A stretch of 64,000 nt of DNA from a bacterium (Candidatus Blackallbacteria) CG13_big_fil_rev_8_21_14_2_50_49_14 (GTDB taxonomy: Bacteria > Cyanobacteriota > Sericytochromatia > UBA7694): positions 124,001 through 188,000 of the forward strand of contig PFGG01000075.1 in assembly GCA_002783405.1 (NCBI GenBank), given 5' to 3'. Every line of letters begins with the position of its first letter. The first letter of the stretch is position 1. The position numbers were made by a program, and so were the translations under genes. A model generated the notes under the pieces. It saw nothing but the letters and a program-made list of their open reading frames with translations, was not told the origin of the DNA and did not search any database. This document shows, piece after piece, positions 26,901 to 35,399 of the stretch.

Positions 26901-28069
26901 GTATTGATAAACACCACAATGCCTTGATTCGAATTAACCGCAAAGGCGAAGTCAAATGGCACTATGGCTTTGAGGTGGGGCAAACCCTCTCTCGCCCTTT
27001 TCATATTGCCGAAACCAAGCGAACACTCCTGGTCTCTGATACGGGCAATAACCGCGTGCTGGAAATCTCCAAGGCCGATAAGGAAGTGATCGCCGACTTC
27101 AAAGGGCCCGCCGACGCTCCACTTTCTGGCCCCCGCAGCGCCAACCGCACGGCGATGGGCAAAACACTGATCGCCGATCAGAAAAACAAACGGATCATTG
27201 AACTCGATGCCCGTGATCGCATCACCTGGGAATTCAGCAAAGCCAGCCATATCTCTTCTCCCCAATATGCTGAAGAAATTGAAAGTGGAGACGTGCTCTT
27301 TGCCGATTCTATGCTCAACAGTATTCGTCAGGTCGACCGGGAGGGCAATCTACGTTGGTCTTACGGCAGTCGCATCAAGGGAACGGGTCCGGGGCAGCTT
27401 TTCGCGCCTGAATTCGCAACCCGTTTGAGCAATGGCAATACCCTGATCGCAGATACCCGCAACAACCGGGTCGTAGAAGTGGAAATGAATGGTTCACTGG
27501 TTTGGTCCTATGAAGGACGTGGCCGGCAGAAAATCCTCAATCCCACCCGCTGTGAGCGCACAGAAGAAAACACGACCTTGATCATATTCAATAATAACCG
27601 TGAAGTGATCGAAGTCGATGCCAAAGGAGAAACGCTCTGGTATTTCCGCATGGGCAACGATGTGTTTCTCCCACCTGTACAGGGCATGGGCAGCAAGCAA
27701 TTGGTTGAAAAACTCAGCACCTACTACAATCCGATTGAAAAACGCCTGATTCGCATGGCCGAGAAAGACGGCATGAAAGGGGTCGAAGTGCATGTCGCCA
27801 TGCTCGACAATGTTCAGATGAAATCGGTGCGCGCCTCCTTGGTGCTGATGGCCCTTGAAAACTCTGGCACCGTGATCAAAACCTTTCCCACCCCCGAAGA
27901 AATTCTGGCCGATAAATTTGGGAAATTTATGATCGTGGCCTTTATTCTAAACCCCGGAATCAGCCTTGAAACACTTGAAGCCGACGTATTCACCATTGCG
28001 GAGATAGAATCGGTCAAAGTGGAAGCGATCCATTTTGAAGATGCTTCCGCTCCAGGAGCCGGTAAATAA
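23915..28069 (+). CDS. 1384-residue NHL-propeller protein with zinc ribbon and CheA-P2-like C-terminus
   Basis: No signal peptide is seen, so it is probably cytoplasmic. An N-terminal helical motif (ERILKQALIERGLVEASALENL) resembles the short N-terminal units of PilB/GspE ATPases and recurs near residue 365 (RRLEDMLVDARLIEPRALWEL). A beta-propeller fills residues about 45-350. An acidic linker and a coiled coil (about 490-550) lead to a zinc ribbon near 565 (CPNC and CEAC). NHL repeats (ADTGNHRVIEV, SDTGNNRVLEI, ADTRNNRVVEV) span about 600-1280. The final 90 residues (NVQMKSVRASLVLMALENSG, TFPTPEEI, IESVKVEAI) match the pattern of the CheY-binding P2 domain of CheA. Function unknown; a scaffold is likely. 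Confidence 0.8.
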   Translation: MARGDIDERILKQALIERGLVEASALENLVNEQKERFQTVQKTLPGFSFLINLDKHSLEIRDTISGELKKSLVLNAKAEAYDPDNWETWGSSPLLADKTDGTLTTRQERGPLNIYGLITFPEGSYLYNNGRLDTEFLGLSDHAYFNGLYKGKPTTAPYDLFLSRDHSQLCITDRGAGTLRIISTTDFSEKGPFSIREPGSNLSLNLAQDTAHKRIFITDNQTSNLYILNQETMSIERQRVGLGVLGNILLTPDSQHLYLLTLKPNQNLVYLNTHSFSQEKTVKLKGDLFKANSSDPADLMALSPDLKQLLVMSYLNDPTPFTPIISVLETDGVKTVRRYSIKEEGKPSQIAFAHKNPFLEHARRLEDMLVDARLIEPRALWELKRELRELEGLEPEEENTGSSRGKESAEEPEAADKEEVQETAPEETPEEKTDEPEFLEIEQHIIDIAVLRKDQQNKDELNLTPNKAPKIDLPREALDEIIDIMVQTFQKQVDEEISDYPDVMSRLREEAEKVRQELENFDSVIVQVADLFEGKSLRTIILREAIVMMLDLKASIKEAGVRTVPTHCPNCRQPLLGSWDCEACGFEIDNAERSFKRRTASAEATANLARGQILVPDPLGLRILQLNPFKFVSWNLDPDQLSCDYPVDCLMLPNNNLLLVDKDGHKIMEIGSRGKIFWTFDAHASARHRLNEPVRITYRFEDDHSLRYLIVDQGNHRVFETDKNHEIHWEFGVQGEEGEHGKYLDTPSDIQYTHDNTYLIADTGNHRVIEVKGSTIEREWGENLGLKSPTCAQRLLNDHTLILDAGNYRLLELDSQGQILRESTYFTREIDEEFRVVHPIKMIRLLNKDILIMDEDKLIQVMLNHNKLVWYSKLDDLAFQPQVQEGEVVIDEFGNERRIYKVIDHGEMKPVRLSQKINFKRMQKLISARLSSALKPGEEEDPDKMSSMAADRLRSLLANRKAEQAKAMQELNLETFQPSAIFQKPDLELPNIRRYCIDKHHNALIRINRKGEVKWHYGFEVGQTLSRPFHIAETKRTLLVSDTGNNRVLEISKADKEVIADFKGPADAPLSGPRSANRTAMGKTLIADQKNKRIIELDARDRITWEFSKASHISSPQYAEEIESGDVLFADSMLNSIRQVDREGNLRWSYGSRIKGTGPGQLFAPEFATRLSNGNTLIADTRNNRVVEVEMNGSLVWSYEGRGRQKILNPTRCERTEENTTLIIFNNNREVIEVDAKGETLWYFRMGNDVFLPPVQGMGSKQLVEKLSTYYNPIEKRLIRMAEKDGMKGVEVHVAMLDNVQMKSVRASLVLMALENSGTVIKTFPTPEEILADKFGKFMIVAFILNPGISLETLEADVFTIAEIESVKVEAIHFEDASAPGAGK

Positions 28070-28070
28070 A

Positions 28071-29669
28071 ATGCAAACCCTTGATTTAATCGTGATCGTG
28101 CTCTATTTTGCAGGAGTGGCTGCGATTGGCTATTTTTCAAGCCGCAAAAGCCTGACGGATAGCAAATCCTATTTCCTCGGCGGGAGTGGGGTGGGTTGGA
28201 TGGCAATTGGCGCCAGCCTCTTTGCCAGCAATATTTCTGCCGAACATTTTATTGGCTTGGCGGGCAGTGGTGCAGCGGGAGGTCTGGCCGTAGGCCAATT
28301 TGAATGGTTGGCTTGCTTAATCCTGATTCTGCTGGGCTGGCTTTTTGTGCCCTTTTATTTGCGCACAGGCGTGTTTACCATGCCTGAATTCTTGGAATTG
28401 CGTTTCAATCGCCAGTGCCGAACCTATCTCTCTGCGATTTCTTTAATCGCCTATGTCTTTACCAAAGTCAGTGTCGCCGTTTACGCAGGCGCTTTGGTGC
28501 TTAAAACCATTTTGGGCTGGGATATCTGGCTGGGAGCAATTGTTTTAATCGTAGCCACGGGTGCCTATACGGTTTTTGGCGGACTTCGGGCGGTGATCTA
28601 TACCGATTTTTTTCAGGCTTTTGTTTTGATTGGCGGGGGGCTGTTTTTAACGGTGGCGGCCATCAGCCAGGTCGGCGGACCTTCGGTTCTGTTTCAGAAA
28701 TTGCCCCTGGGTTTCTTTAATCTTTGGAAAGGGGTTTCACACCCCGACTTTCCCTGGACCGGCATCCTTTTTGGGGCACCTATTTTGGGAATTTGGTATT
28801 GGTGCACCGATCAGATGATCGTACAACGCACCCTGGCGGCCAAAAATATTTCAGAAGCGCAAAAAGCGACACTTACGGCAGGTTTTCTCAAGCTTTTACC
28901 TGTTTTTATCCTGGTTTTACCAGGTATGGCCGGGCATGTGCTTTACCCCCAGGTCAAACCCGATGAAATTTACGTCACGCTCGTTCACAATCTCTTGCCG
29001 ACAGGCATCAAAGGTCTGGTCGTGGCGGGTCTGTTGGCGGCTTTGATGAGCTCACTCTCAAGTGTGTTTAACAGCAGCTCGACCCTGGTGGTCATGGATT
29101 TTTACCACCATTGGCGCCCCCAGGCCAGCGAAAAAGAACTGGTAAGAGCAGGTCAGGCCTCAACCCTGGTTCTGGTCGGAGTCGGCCTGCTCTGGTTGCC
29201 ACTGATTGGTCTGATGAGCAATCAACTCTATCTCTACCTTCAATCTGTTCAGGCCTATATCTCCCCCCCGATCGCAGCAGTTTTTCTGGCCGGACTGCTC
29301 TGGAAACGTGCCAATGGCCAAGGCGCCTTTGCCGCACTTTTAACCGGTTTTGTTTTGGGCAGCCTGCGCTTTGTGGCCGAAATTTTACTCAAACTTCAGA
29401 AAATAAGCCCAGAAAGCTTTTTAGGGGCGTATGCCAGCATCAATTTTTTACATTTTGCCATTCTGCTTTTTGTGGTCGCAGGCAGCGTGCTGGCACTGGT
29501 CAGCCTGCTTACCCTTCCACCAACAGCCAGTCAACTGCAAATTTTCGCCTCCACAGAGGGCCCCACAGAAACAAACAAAAAGGCCCCCAACGCTGCCGCC
29601 CTCTTTTTAATTCTGATTGTTTTGGCAATGTGGTTTCTACTCAGTCCTTTGATGGGTTTTAAGGGCTAA
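28071..29669 (+). CDS. Sodium:solute symporter (SSS/SGLT family)
   Basis: A 532-residue inner-membrane carrier with about 14 helices. Family blocks are SKSYFLGGSGVGWMAIGASLFASNISAEHFIG, FVPFYLRTGVFTMPEFLELRF (both shortened from continuous sequence), WYWCTDQMIVQR and AALMSSLSSVFNSSSTL, the last containing Na2-site Ser residues. It begins one base after the NHL gene stop. The SGLT-like ISAEHFIG and CTDQ..VQR segments suggest a sugar or polyol substrate, but this is inference. ATG 28071 was chosen over an earlier one inside the NHL gene. Confidence 0.9.
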   Translation: MQTLDLIVIVLYFAGVAAIGYFSSRKSLTDSKSYFLGGSGVGWMAIGASLFASNISAEHFIGLAGSGAAGGLAVGQFEWLACLILILLGWLFVPFYLRTGVFTMPEFLELRFNRQCRTYLSAISLIAYVFTKVSVAVYAGALVLKTILGWDIWLGAIVLIVATGAYTVFGGLRAVIYTDFFQAFVLIGGGLFLTVAAISQVGGPSVLFQKLPLGFFNLWKGVSHPDFPWTGILFGAPILGIWYWCTDQMIVQRTLAAKNISEAQKATLTAGFLKLLPVFILVLPGMAGHVLYPQVKPDEIYVTLVHNLLPTGIKGLVVAGLLAALMSSLSSVFNSSSTLVVMDFYHHWRPQASEKELVRAGQASTLVLVGVGLLWLPLIGLMSNQLYLYLQSVQAYISPPIAAVFLAGLLWKRANGQGAFAALLTGFVLGSLRFVAEILLKLQKISPESFLGAYASINFLHFAILLFVVAGSVLALVSLLTLPPTASQLQIFASTEGPTETNKKAPNAAALFLILIVLAMWFLLSPLMGFKG

Positions 29670-29739
29670 GAGCAGGCCCACAGAAAGCACACTGTATGCT
29701 GGAAATGTGATGATTAATTCCTTATAACAAGCGGAAGCC

Positions 29740-29748
29740 TGTTACTAT
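29740..29748 (+). promoter_or_regulatory. Extended -10 TGTTACTAT (ClC gene)
   Basis: Extended -10 element 41 bases ahead of the ClC start codon; no -35. Confidence 0.4.
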
Positions 29749-29789
29749 AGAAACAGTTACCTCTCACATCAACCCGCCACAAGGTTGCC

Positions 29790-31223
29790 ATGTCTCAACC
29801 CAGACCGTTTCGTAAAACACTTTTAGAAGAAACCCTGCTGATCTCGGATCTCTTCAAATGGACCCTTTATGCCACCCTCACAGGCAGCGTGATCGGTACG
29901 GGTGTATCCTGGTTCCTCAAACTGCTACACTGGTCAGAAGGAATGAACCACGGTCAACTCTGGCTGCTTCCCATCGGCTTATTCGTAAGCAGCCTTTTGG
30001 TCTATTATCTCGCACCCGATGCCGAAGGGCATGGTACCGAAAAAGTCATTGAAGCGATTCACAAGCATGAGGGAAATATTCGTCTGCGGGTCATTCCTGT
30101 CAAACTTTTGGCCACCTTGGTCACCCTGGGTGTGGGCGGTTCCATCGGCAAAGAAGGCCCCAGCGCACAGATTGGTGCAGGTTTAGCCTCAGCTCTGGCC
30201 AAGCTTTTCAGTTTCAGCATCAGCCCCCGCGACCGCAAACGTTTAGTGGTTTGCGGGATCAGCGCGGGGTTTGCAACGGTTTTTGGAACCCCTGTAGCAG
30301 GTGCGCTGTTTGCGATTGAAGTGCTTTTCCTGGGCCGGATTGTCTATGAAATTCTCTATCCTTCTTTTGTGGCCAGTATTACTGCCTTTTATTTGGGACA
30401 ACTCTGGGGAAACCATTATCTGCACTTTGATCCGGGTCTCCTGCCCAAACTGAATGAATGGCACGTTTTACAAACCTGTCTGTTTGGCTTGCTCTGTGGG
30501 TTGGTGGCTTTGTTCTTTATAGAAACCCTCAAAACAGTTGAGCATCTCTTTCATTCGCTTAAAATCTGGAAACCCGCCAAGGGTCTGATTGGGGGGGGGA
30601 TACTGGCCCTTCTGGCCTGGAGTATTTCACCCCTTTACCTGGGCTTGGGCATGAAACCGATTGCGGATGCACTGCAAGGCAGCCCCATGCCCTGGGATGC
30701 CGTCTTCTGGAAAACCATCGCGACCTCTCTGACCCTGGCCACAGGCGGCAGTGGCGGCGTGATTACCCCGCTCTTTTTTCTGGGAACCTCGCTGGGGAAT
30801 ACCTTCGCACAGTGGTTCGCGCCTGAGCATTTGGCCTTCTTCTCGGCGGTGGGCATGGTGGCCGTCCTGGCTGGTGCCACCAATACCCCCTTGGCCTGCT
30901 CTGTACTGGCCATGGAACTCTTTGGTTCTGCCATTGGCCCCTATGCCGCAGCTGCCTGTATTGCCAGTTTTGTCATTGCAGGTTATCGCAGTGTTTACCC
31001 TTCTCAGGTTTTAGCGATCGAAAAAAGCAGCTATCTGCGCACCACCCAAGGTAAAACCCTGGCAGAATCCTCTATTGCCATGGATGTTGAAAGTGGTAAA
31101 ATTCCTGCGTTGATTCAAACCTTGGGGCATAACAGCCGCCATGCCTTTTTCAGGCATCAGTTTTCGCAAACCATGCCCTTACACCCCTCTGACGCGGAGC
31201 CCCCTTTTTCAGAAAGGAAATAA
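29790..31223 (+). CDS. ClC-family chloride channel or H+/Cl- antiporter
   Basis: A 477-residue membrane protein. The anion path motifs are present: GGSIGKEGPSAQIGAG (with the gating Glu) near residue 118, GTPVAGALFAIEV, and GGSGGVITPLFFLGTSLGN near residue 325. No CBS domains follow the last helix; a soluble tail of about 70 residues ends the protein. The Glu that marks proton-coupled exchangers cannot be assigned with confidence. It is followed at two bases by the DUF4286 gene. Confidence 0.92.
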   Translation: MSQPRPFRKTLLEETLLISDLFKWTLYATLTGSVIGTGVSWFLKLLHWSEGMNHGQLWLLPIGLFVSSLLVYYLAPDAEGHGTEKVIEAIHKHEGNIRLRVIPVKLLATLVTLGVGGSIGKEGPSAQIGAGLASALAKLFSFSISPRDRKRLVVCGISAGFATVFGTPVAGALFAIEVLFLGRIVYEILYPSFVASITAFYLGQLWGNHYLHFDPGLLPKLNEWHVLQTCLFGLLCGLVALFFIETLKTVEHLFHSLKIWKPAKGLIGGGILALLAWSISPLYLGLGMKPIADALQGSPMPWDAVFWKTIATSLTLATGGSGGVITPLFFLGTSLGNTFAQWFAPEHLAFFSAVGMVAVLAGATNTPLACSVLAMELFGSAIGPYAAAACIASFVIAGYRSVYPSQVLAIEKSSYLRTTQGKTLAESSIAMDVESGKIPALIQTLGHNSRHAFFRHQFSQTMPLHPSDAEPPFSERK

Positions 31224-31225
31224 GC

Positions 31226-31531
31226 ATGATTCTTTACAGTGTAACCGTTTCTTTGCCAGAAACCCTCGCCGCAGAATGGCTGCAATGGCAAAAAGAAATC
31301 CATATTCCTGAAGTACTCGCCACCGGTTATTTTAAACACCATCAAATGCAAAAATTATTAGAGCCTGTGATTGAGGCTGGTTTTGTGACCTATAATATTT
31401 TATATACAACCGATTCGCTTGAAAAACTGAACAATTACCGCATGCATGAGGCGCCAAGATTACAAGCCCAGCATCTTGAGCGCTTTGGCGAGGATGTTTT
31501 TGCTGTGCGTTCCGTTATGGAAATTTGTTGA
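31226..31531 (+). CDS. DUF4286 family protein
   Basis: A 101-residue protein with a ferredoxin-like alpha/beta pattern (MILYSVTVSLPETLAAEWLQW, HIPEVLATGYF, FVTYNILYTTDSLEKLNNY, and RLQAQHLERFGEDVFAVRSVM). This is the DUF4286 signature, a family often found beside unrelated housekeeping genes. The ATG follows AGAAAGGAA. Its function is not known. Confidence 0.8.
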   Translation: MILYSVTVSLPETLAAEWLQWQKEIHIPEVLATGYFKHHQMQKLLEPVIEAGFVTYNILYTTDSLEKLNNYRMHEAPRLQAQHLERFGEDVFAVRSVMEIC

Positions 31532-31568
31532 GCTATACTGAAGCAAACCATCTGAAAGAGGTAAGCCT

Positions 31569-31907
31569 GTGGCGAATATCGTGCTCTTGGATGCCCAACT
31601 CAAAGAGAAAACCTGGCAGATCGAAGACGGCTCACTTCAGATAGCCAAGGTTATTCCCCCTTTTAATGACCCTGTTCCTCTCGGTTATGATCGCGAAGTC
31701 GCTGCACGTGAGGGGTATCGGGTCAAGTGCAAAATTTTCTTCAGCAAAAATCCAGAAGAAAACCATGAACTGAGCTTTATTTATCTGGGCCAGCAAAAAA
31801 GAATTTTCAATCTCTCGATCCCAGCCAAACACCGGGTAGAGGACTTAACACCTTTACTCCAGCAGATTCAAGCCCAGCTCCTGGCTGAAAATTCTAGCGG
31901 CTCTTGA
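31569..31907 (+). CDS. Hypothetical protein
   Basis: A 112-residue soluble protein. GTG 31569 sits behind AGAGGTAAG and a TATACT -10 at 31534-31539, so it may have its own promoter. The sequence is mixed alpha/beta with no motif I recognise (EKTWQIEDGSLQIAKVIPPF; YRVKCKIFFSKNPEENHELS; LTPLLQQIQAQLLAE). Its end overlaps by 14 bases the end of the convergent gene. Confidence 0.55.
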   Translation: MANIVLLDAQLKEKTWQIEDGSLQIAKVIPPFNDPVPLGYDREVAAREGYRVKCKIFFSKNPEENHELSFIYLGQQKRIFNLSIPAKHRVEDLTPLLQQIQAQLLAENSSGS

Positions 31908-32310
31908 GCGCCTCAATCATTTTGCGGGCATGGTTGACAGACAGATGCGTATGGGCCTGATTCAGGGCCTGCGGAGTGAGTTTCTCGTAATCCCCTGTTG
32001 AAGCCACGCGCCAGGTGCCATCTTGGCTTTGATGCATCAGCACAAAATAAAGGGCCTGCGCCTCAGGTCGGGTCACGCGCACCAAAACCCAAGGTTTGCT
32101 GACCACCAATTCTTCGGCATAACAGACAGGTTTTCGATCCCCGCCACAGATCTTGGCTTCTGCCAAGGCCTTGATTTTTTCACGGGGTTTATCCAATGCC
32201 TTGTCCAGGCGGTTCTGCAAATTACGAATATCGCGGGTCTGCGCAAAAGCGCCCAAGCTCAGATTCAAACCCGACACAATCAATAGGGTGGCAAGCAAGG
32301 CCTGTTTCAT
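31894..32310 (-). CDS. Small exported protein
   Basis: A 138-residue protein with a signal peptide ending near AFA-QT (residue about 24). Two Cys in KICGGDRKPVCYAEE may form a disulfide. ATG 32310 is nine bases after GAGAGG; an ATG at 32319 is next to it. The C-terminal half is Thr/Asn-rich with HTHLSVNHARKMIEAL. Family unknown. It has its own extended -10 on the minus strand. Confidence 0.55.
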   Translation of the reverse strand: MKQALLATLLIVSGLNLSLGAFAQTRDIRNLQNRLDKALDKPREKIKALAEAKICGGDRKPVCYAEELVVSKPWVLVRVTRPEAQALYFVLMHQSQDGTWRVASTGDYEKLTPQALNQAHTHLSVNHARKMIEALKSR

Positions 32311-32341
32311 GGGAAGCATCCTCTCAGGTAGGTGTGGGCTT

Positions 32342-32350
32342 ATTCTAGCA
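32342..32350 (-). promoter_or_regulatory. Extended -10 TGCTAGAAT (minus strand)
   Basis: Perfect TGnTAnAAT pattern 32 bases ahead of the start of the small exported protein. The same nine bases occur on the plus strand 95 bases further on, ahead of mdh. Confidence 0.55.
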
Positions 32351-32444
32351 GAAGCAGGCTTTCGTTCTCAAGTTTCAGTATTCAACCGATTTCCCTTTTT
32401 CAGCACGAAGATCTCTGGCCAATCCAATAGAGAGAAGACGGGCA

Positions 32445-32453
32445 TGCTAGAAT
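32445..32453 (+). promoter_or_regulatory. Extended -10 TGCTAGAAT (mdh)
   Basis: Extended -10 element 80 bases ahead of the mdh start. It overlaps an upstream in-frame ATG (32452), which argues for the later start. Confidence 0.55.
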
Positions 32454-32532
32454 GAGGTGGCTTTCTCTCTCGACAATCAGCCGAGCCAAAGCATTCAGAG
32501 AAAGAGCAACTATCAAGCGAGGATCTTTTTTT

Positions 32533-33522
32533 ATGAGTCGCAAATCCGTAAAAGTAGCCATTACTGGTGCCGCAGGCCAGATTGGCTACGCCCTTCTGTT
32601 TCGTTTAGCCTCTGGTGAAGTTTTTGGTCACGAAGTCGATGTGCATCTGCAACTGCTCGAACTGACCCAAGCCCTGCCCGCCCTGGAAGGGGTCAAAATG
32701 GAGCTGGATGACTGCGCTTTCCCAAACCTGGCCTCTATCACCTGCACCGATGATATGCGCGTGGCCTTCAAAGACGCTGACTGGGCATTGCTGGTGGGTT
32801 CTGTGCCCCGCAAAGCCGGTATGGAACGCAAAGACCTGCTGAATATCAATGGCGGGATCTTTACCAAACAGGGCCTGGCCTTAGACGAAGTCGCCAGCCC
32901 AGACTGCAAGGTACTGGTGGTAGGCAACCCCTGCAATACCAATGCCTTGATCGCCAAAAGCGTCTGCAAACGCTTACCCGCCCAAAATTTCTTTGCCATG
33001 ACCATGCTCGATCAAAACCGAGCCTATTCACAAATTGCAGAAAAAGCAGGCGTTCACAGCACCGCCGTGAAAAACGTCGCGATCTGGGGCAACCACTCAG
33101 CCACCCAATACCCCAATTTCTTTGATGCCACAGTGAATGGAAAACCCGTACCTGAAGTCATCAGCGACCACGAATGGCTGAAAGGCGAATTCCTGAGCAC
33201 CGTACAACAACGGGGAGCCGCGATTATCAAAGCCCGTGGTGCCTCTTCTGCAGCTTCTGCAGCCAATGCGGCCCTCGACACCGTTAAAAACCTGATCAAA
33301 CCCACCCCTGCTGGAGAATTTTTCTCTGTGGCTGTCAGCTCTGATGGCAGCTATGGTGTGCCCGAAGGTTTGATGTTCAGTTTCCCAATCCGCACCGATG
33401 GCCACAACTGGGAAATCGTTCAGGGCATTGAACTGAATGATTTCTCACGCGAAAAAATTGGCGCCACCCAACAGGAATTACTGGAAGAACAAGAAGCTGT
33501 CAGCGAATTACTCGGCGGCTAA
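32533..33522 (+). CDS. mdh: Malate dehydrogenase
   Basis: NAD-dependent oxidation of malate to oxaloacetate, TCA cycle. The 329-residue protein has the dinucleotide loop [13 protein letters not shown], substrate Arg in [20 protein letters not shown], the catalytic His in [10 protein letters not shown], and the C-terminal GxxxxxxVPxG region ([18 protein letters not shown]). This is the cytosolic-type clade found in Actinobacteria, Proteobacteria and some cyanobacterial relatives. ATG 32533 follows GCGAGG; the upstream frame lies partly before the promoter. A terminator closes the gene, so it is monocistronic. Confidence 0.95.
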   Translation: MSRKSVKVAITGAAGQIGYALLFRLASGEVFGHEVDVHLQLLELTQALPALEGVKMELDDCAFPNLASITCTDDMRVAFKDADWALLVGSVPRKAGMERKDLLNINGGIFTKQGLALDEVASPDCKVLVVGNPCNTNALIAKSVCKRLPAQNFFAMTMLDQNRAYSQIAEKAGVHSTAVKNVAIWGNHSATQYPNFFDATVNGKPVPEVISDHEWLKGEFLSTVQQRGAAIIKARGASSAASAANAALDTVKNLIKPTPAGEFFSVAVSSDGSYGVPEGLMFSFPIRTDGHNWEIVQGIELNDFSREKIGATQQELLEEQEAVSELLGG

Positions 33523-33541
33523 ATAGCTTTCAAACAGATCA

Positions 33542-33572
33542 AAAGCGGCAGAACATTCTGCCGCTTTTTTTT
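33542..33572 (+). terminator. Intrinsic terminator after mdh
   Basis: GCGGCAG / CTGCCGC stem with a 6-base loop, followed by eight T residues and preceded by an A run, so it can work on both strands. Confidence 0.9.
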
Positions 33573-33582
33573 AAGCCTGAGA

Positions 33583-34278
33583 CTAAACTTCAATCCTTTG
33601 CAGTTCAGGTGTGAAACAGGCCTCACTGTTCACGGCTTCCAGGCCGGTTTCATTCCCAGAGGGAATCAAGCGCAGAGCACAGGCAGATTTGGTATTTAAA
33701 AAGATCCGAAAACAGACCTCAACCTCGGTGCAGGTGGGAATGCGCAATAAACTGCCTGAAAAATGTCCGGGTTGTACATCACCGATCAGAATCACGGCAT
33801 CGGGTTGTTCCAAAACCTCAAGATCCAGAGAGACCTCCCGCGCATCAACAGTCTCAACCCTGATCTGGATACGTTGGTAATCCAGTAAAGCAGGCAAGGG
33901 TTTGCAGACTATCCCTGCCGTCACAAGCTCAGAAGTCAAAGTACGCTCTTCATAAAACCAACGCGCCTGTTCGTGCAAGGTGCGCAGCAAAGGGGTAGGG
34001 GATTGCTCGGCACAAATATCCGAGAGAGAAGGCGCTTCGCAACGTACCCTGACCTCAGCACGCGGAGCCACAGGATAGACCTTTAAGGGGGCCAGCTTAA
34101 ACAGATCGGCCTCCCGCAAAGGGGCCATCGGTTTGGGCAAAGGCGGCAAAGAGACCTCTGGCTCAGTCCGCAGAGAAACAGGCAATTGCAAAGGCGGACG
34201 ATCGGCCTCAAGCGCAGAATCAGCAGCCAAACCAGGAAAAAATGCAGTGTGCAGAAGTTGTTGAACGCGACGAAGCAT
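33583..34278 (-). CDS. Hypothetical protein
   Basis: A 231-residue protein of unknown family. The first 90 residues are Pro-rich and low in complexity (PPLPKPMAPLREADLF). Residues about 100-231 look like a folded beta domain (RIQIRVETVDAREVSLDLEVL; VILIGDVQPGHFSGSLLRIP; EVEVCFRIFLNTKSACALRL), with several Cys. No signal peptide is clear. It lies downstream of a possible extended -10 (TGCTATGCT on the minus strand at 34347-34355). It converges on the mdh terminator. Confidence 0.55.
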   Translation of the reverse strand: MLRRVQQLLHTAFFPGLAADSALEADRPPLQLPVSLRTEPEVSLPPLPKPMAPLREADLFKLAPLKVYPVAPRAEVRVRCEAPSLSDICAEQSPTPLLRTLHEQARWFYEERTLTSELVTAGIVCKPLPALLDYQRIQIRVETVDAREVSLDLEVLEQPDAVILIGDVQPGHFSGSLLRIPTCTEVEVCFRIFLNTKSACALRLIPSGNETGLEAVNSEACFTPELQRIEV

Positions 34279-34415
34279 GAGCCCTAAACCTTGCTATTTG
34301 GAAGATATTGTCAGCAGCCTGTCATTTTAAGCTGCCTTGTGGATCCAGCATAGCATTGGGGAAAGGTTTCAGGCTGTGAGGGATCGCCCTGAATTTAAGA
34401 CGGATCGATCACAGA

Positions 34416-35399
34416 TCAGGCCACCGCCTGAATAAACTCATGGATCCAGATCTCCAAAGCCAAGGCAGGATCCAAACGCAAGCCCTGACGCATACGGGTT
34501 TGCAATTCCAGCAGGCGGCGCACTTTCAAATCCAGTTCAGAGAGGGTATAGCCCTGCCAAAGTTCCAAATTTTTCTTGAGCCTGAAACTGTGCTGCCCCA
34601 ATTCCTTAGCAATCTCTTCAAGCCCCCATTTCTGAGCCTGCAAACTCCGCGCCCGATAAAGCGAACGCAGATTGGCAGCCAGAGACGCCATCAAGGCCTC
34701 CGGGCTTTCACGCAAAAGCTGGTGCTGCAAATGATTCTGCGCCAAATCCTCACGCCGACGGGCCAGCATATCCAACAGACTGAAGACATCTGCCTCTGTT
34801 TGGGCCACCAAAACCCTGACCTGGGTTTCTTCCAAGAGTGTTTCTTCACCAAGATAGGTCAATAGTTTATCAAGGGTCTGGTGCAGAGCAAATTTATCCA
34901 CCCCCAAGGCCTGGCCCAAATACTGCAAAGCGGGCCGGGTAATCCGCTTGCCAGCTTTGCGTAATTCTTCTTCGATCCAGGGATAGAGTTCTTTTTCTAT
35001 ATTCCAAGATTTGATCGCTGGAAAATCAAGATGTTGAATTTGTTTTAAAAGATTTTTGGCTTCTTTACGGCGCTTATCAAGACCTTCACTCATGATGACC
35101 ATCAGATTTGGCGTTTCAGGCTGATGAGATTCAAAATAAGCGAGCAGAAACCCCATCAGCGTATTGAGGGCTTCAGGAGAGCGTTGAAATTCAATCAGCA
35201 AAATGCGACATTCCCCCCAAAAGGGCGGTGTCAGCCAACTTTCCAGCAGCACAGAGGGTTCTGTATCATCTCCATTAAAACGTTCGAGATTCAAATCCCG
35301 CCATTCGGGCTCCAAATGACGTTCCAAGAGTCCTTGAAAATATTTTTGGCGCTGCCAGTGATCTTCACCGGTTAAAAGATAAATTCCCGCACTGCTCAT
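34416..35399 (-). CDS. holA: DNA polymerase III delta subunit
   Basis: Clamp-loader subunit that opens the beta clamp. The 327 residues show the AAA-like but ATP-inactive pattern of HolA: the N-terminal YLLTGEDHWQRQKYFQGLL, the region around LDKRRKEAKNLLKQI, ALGVDKFALHQTLDKLLTYLG, and the C-terminal helical collar (VFSLLDMLARRR, LRSLYRARSLQAQKWGLEEIAKELGQHSF). Its start overlaps the CdaA-like stop by an ATGA on the minus strand, so the two are translated together. Confidence 0.9.
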   Translation of the reverse strand: MSSAGIYLLTGEDHWQRQKYFQGLLERHLEPEWRDLNLERFNGDDTEPSVLLESWLTPPFWGECRILLIEFQRSPEALNTLMGFLLAYFESHQPETPNLMVIMSEGLDKRRKEAKNLLKQIQHLDFPAIKSWNIEKELYPWIEEELRKAGKRITRPALQYLGQALGVDKFALHQTLDKLLTYLGEETLLEETQVRVLVAQTEADVFSLLDMLARRREDLAQNHLQHQLLRESPEALMASLAANLRSLYRARSLQAQKWGLEEIAKELGQHSFRLKKNLELWQGYTLSELDLKVRRLLELQTRMRQGLRLDPALALEIWIHEFIQAVA

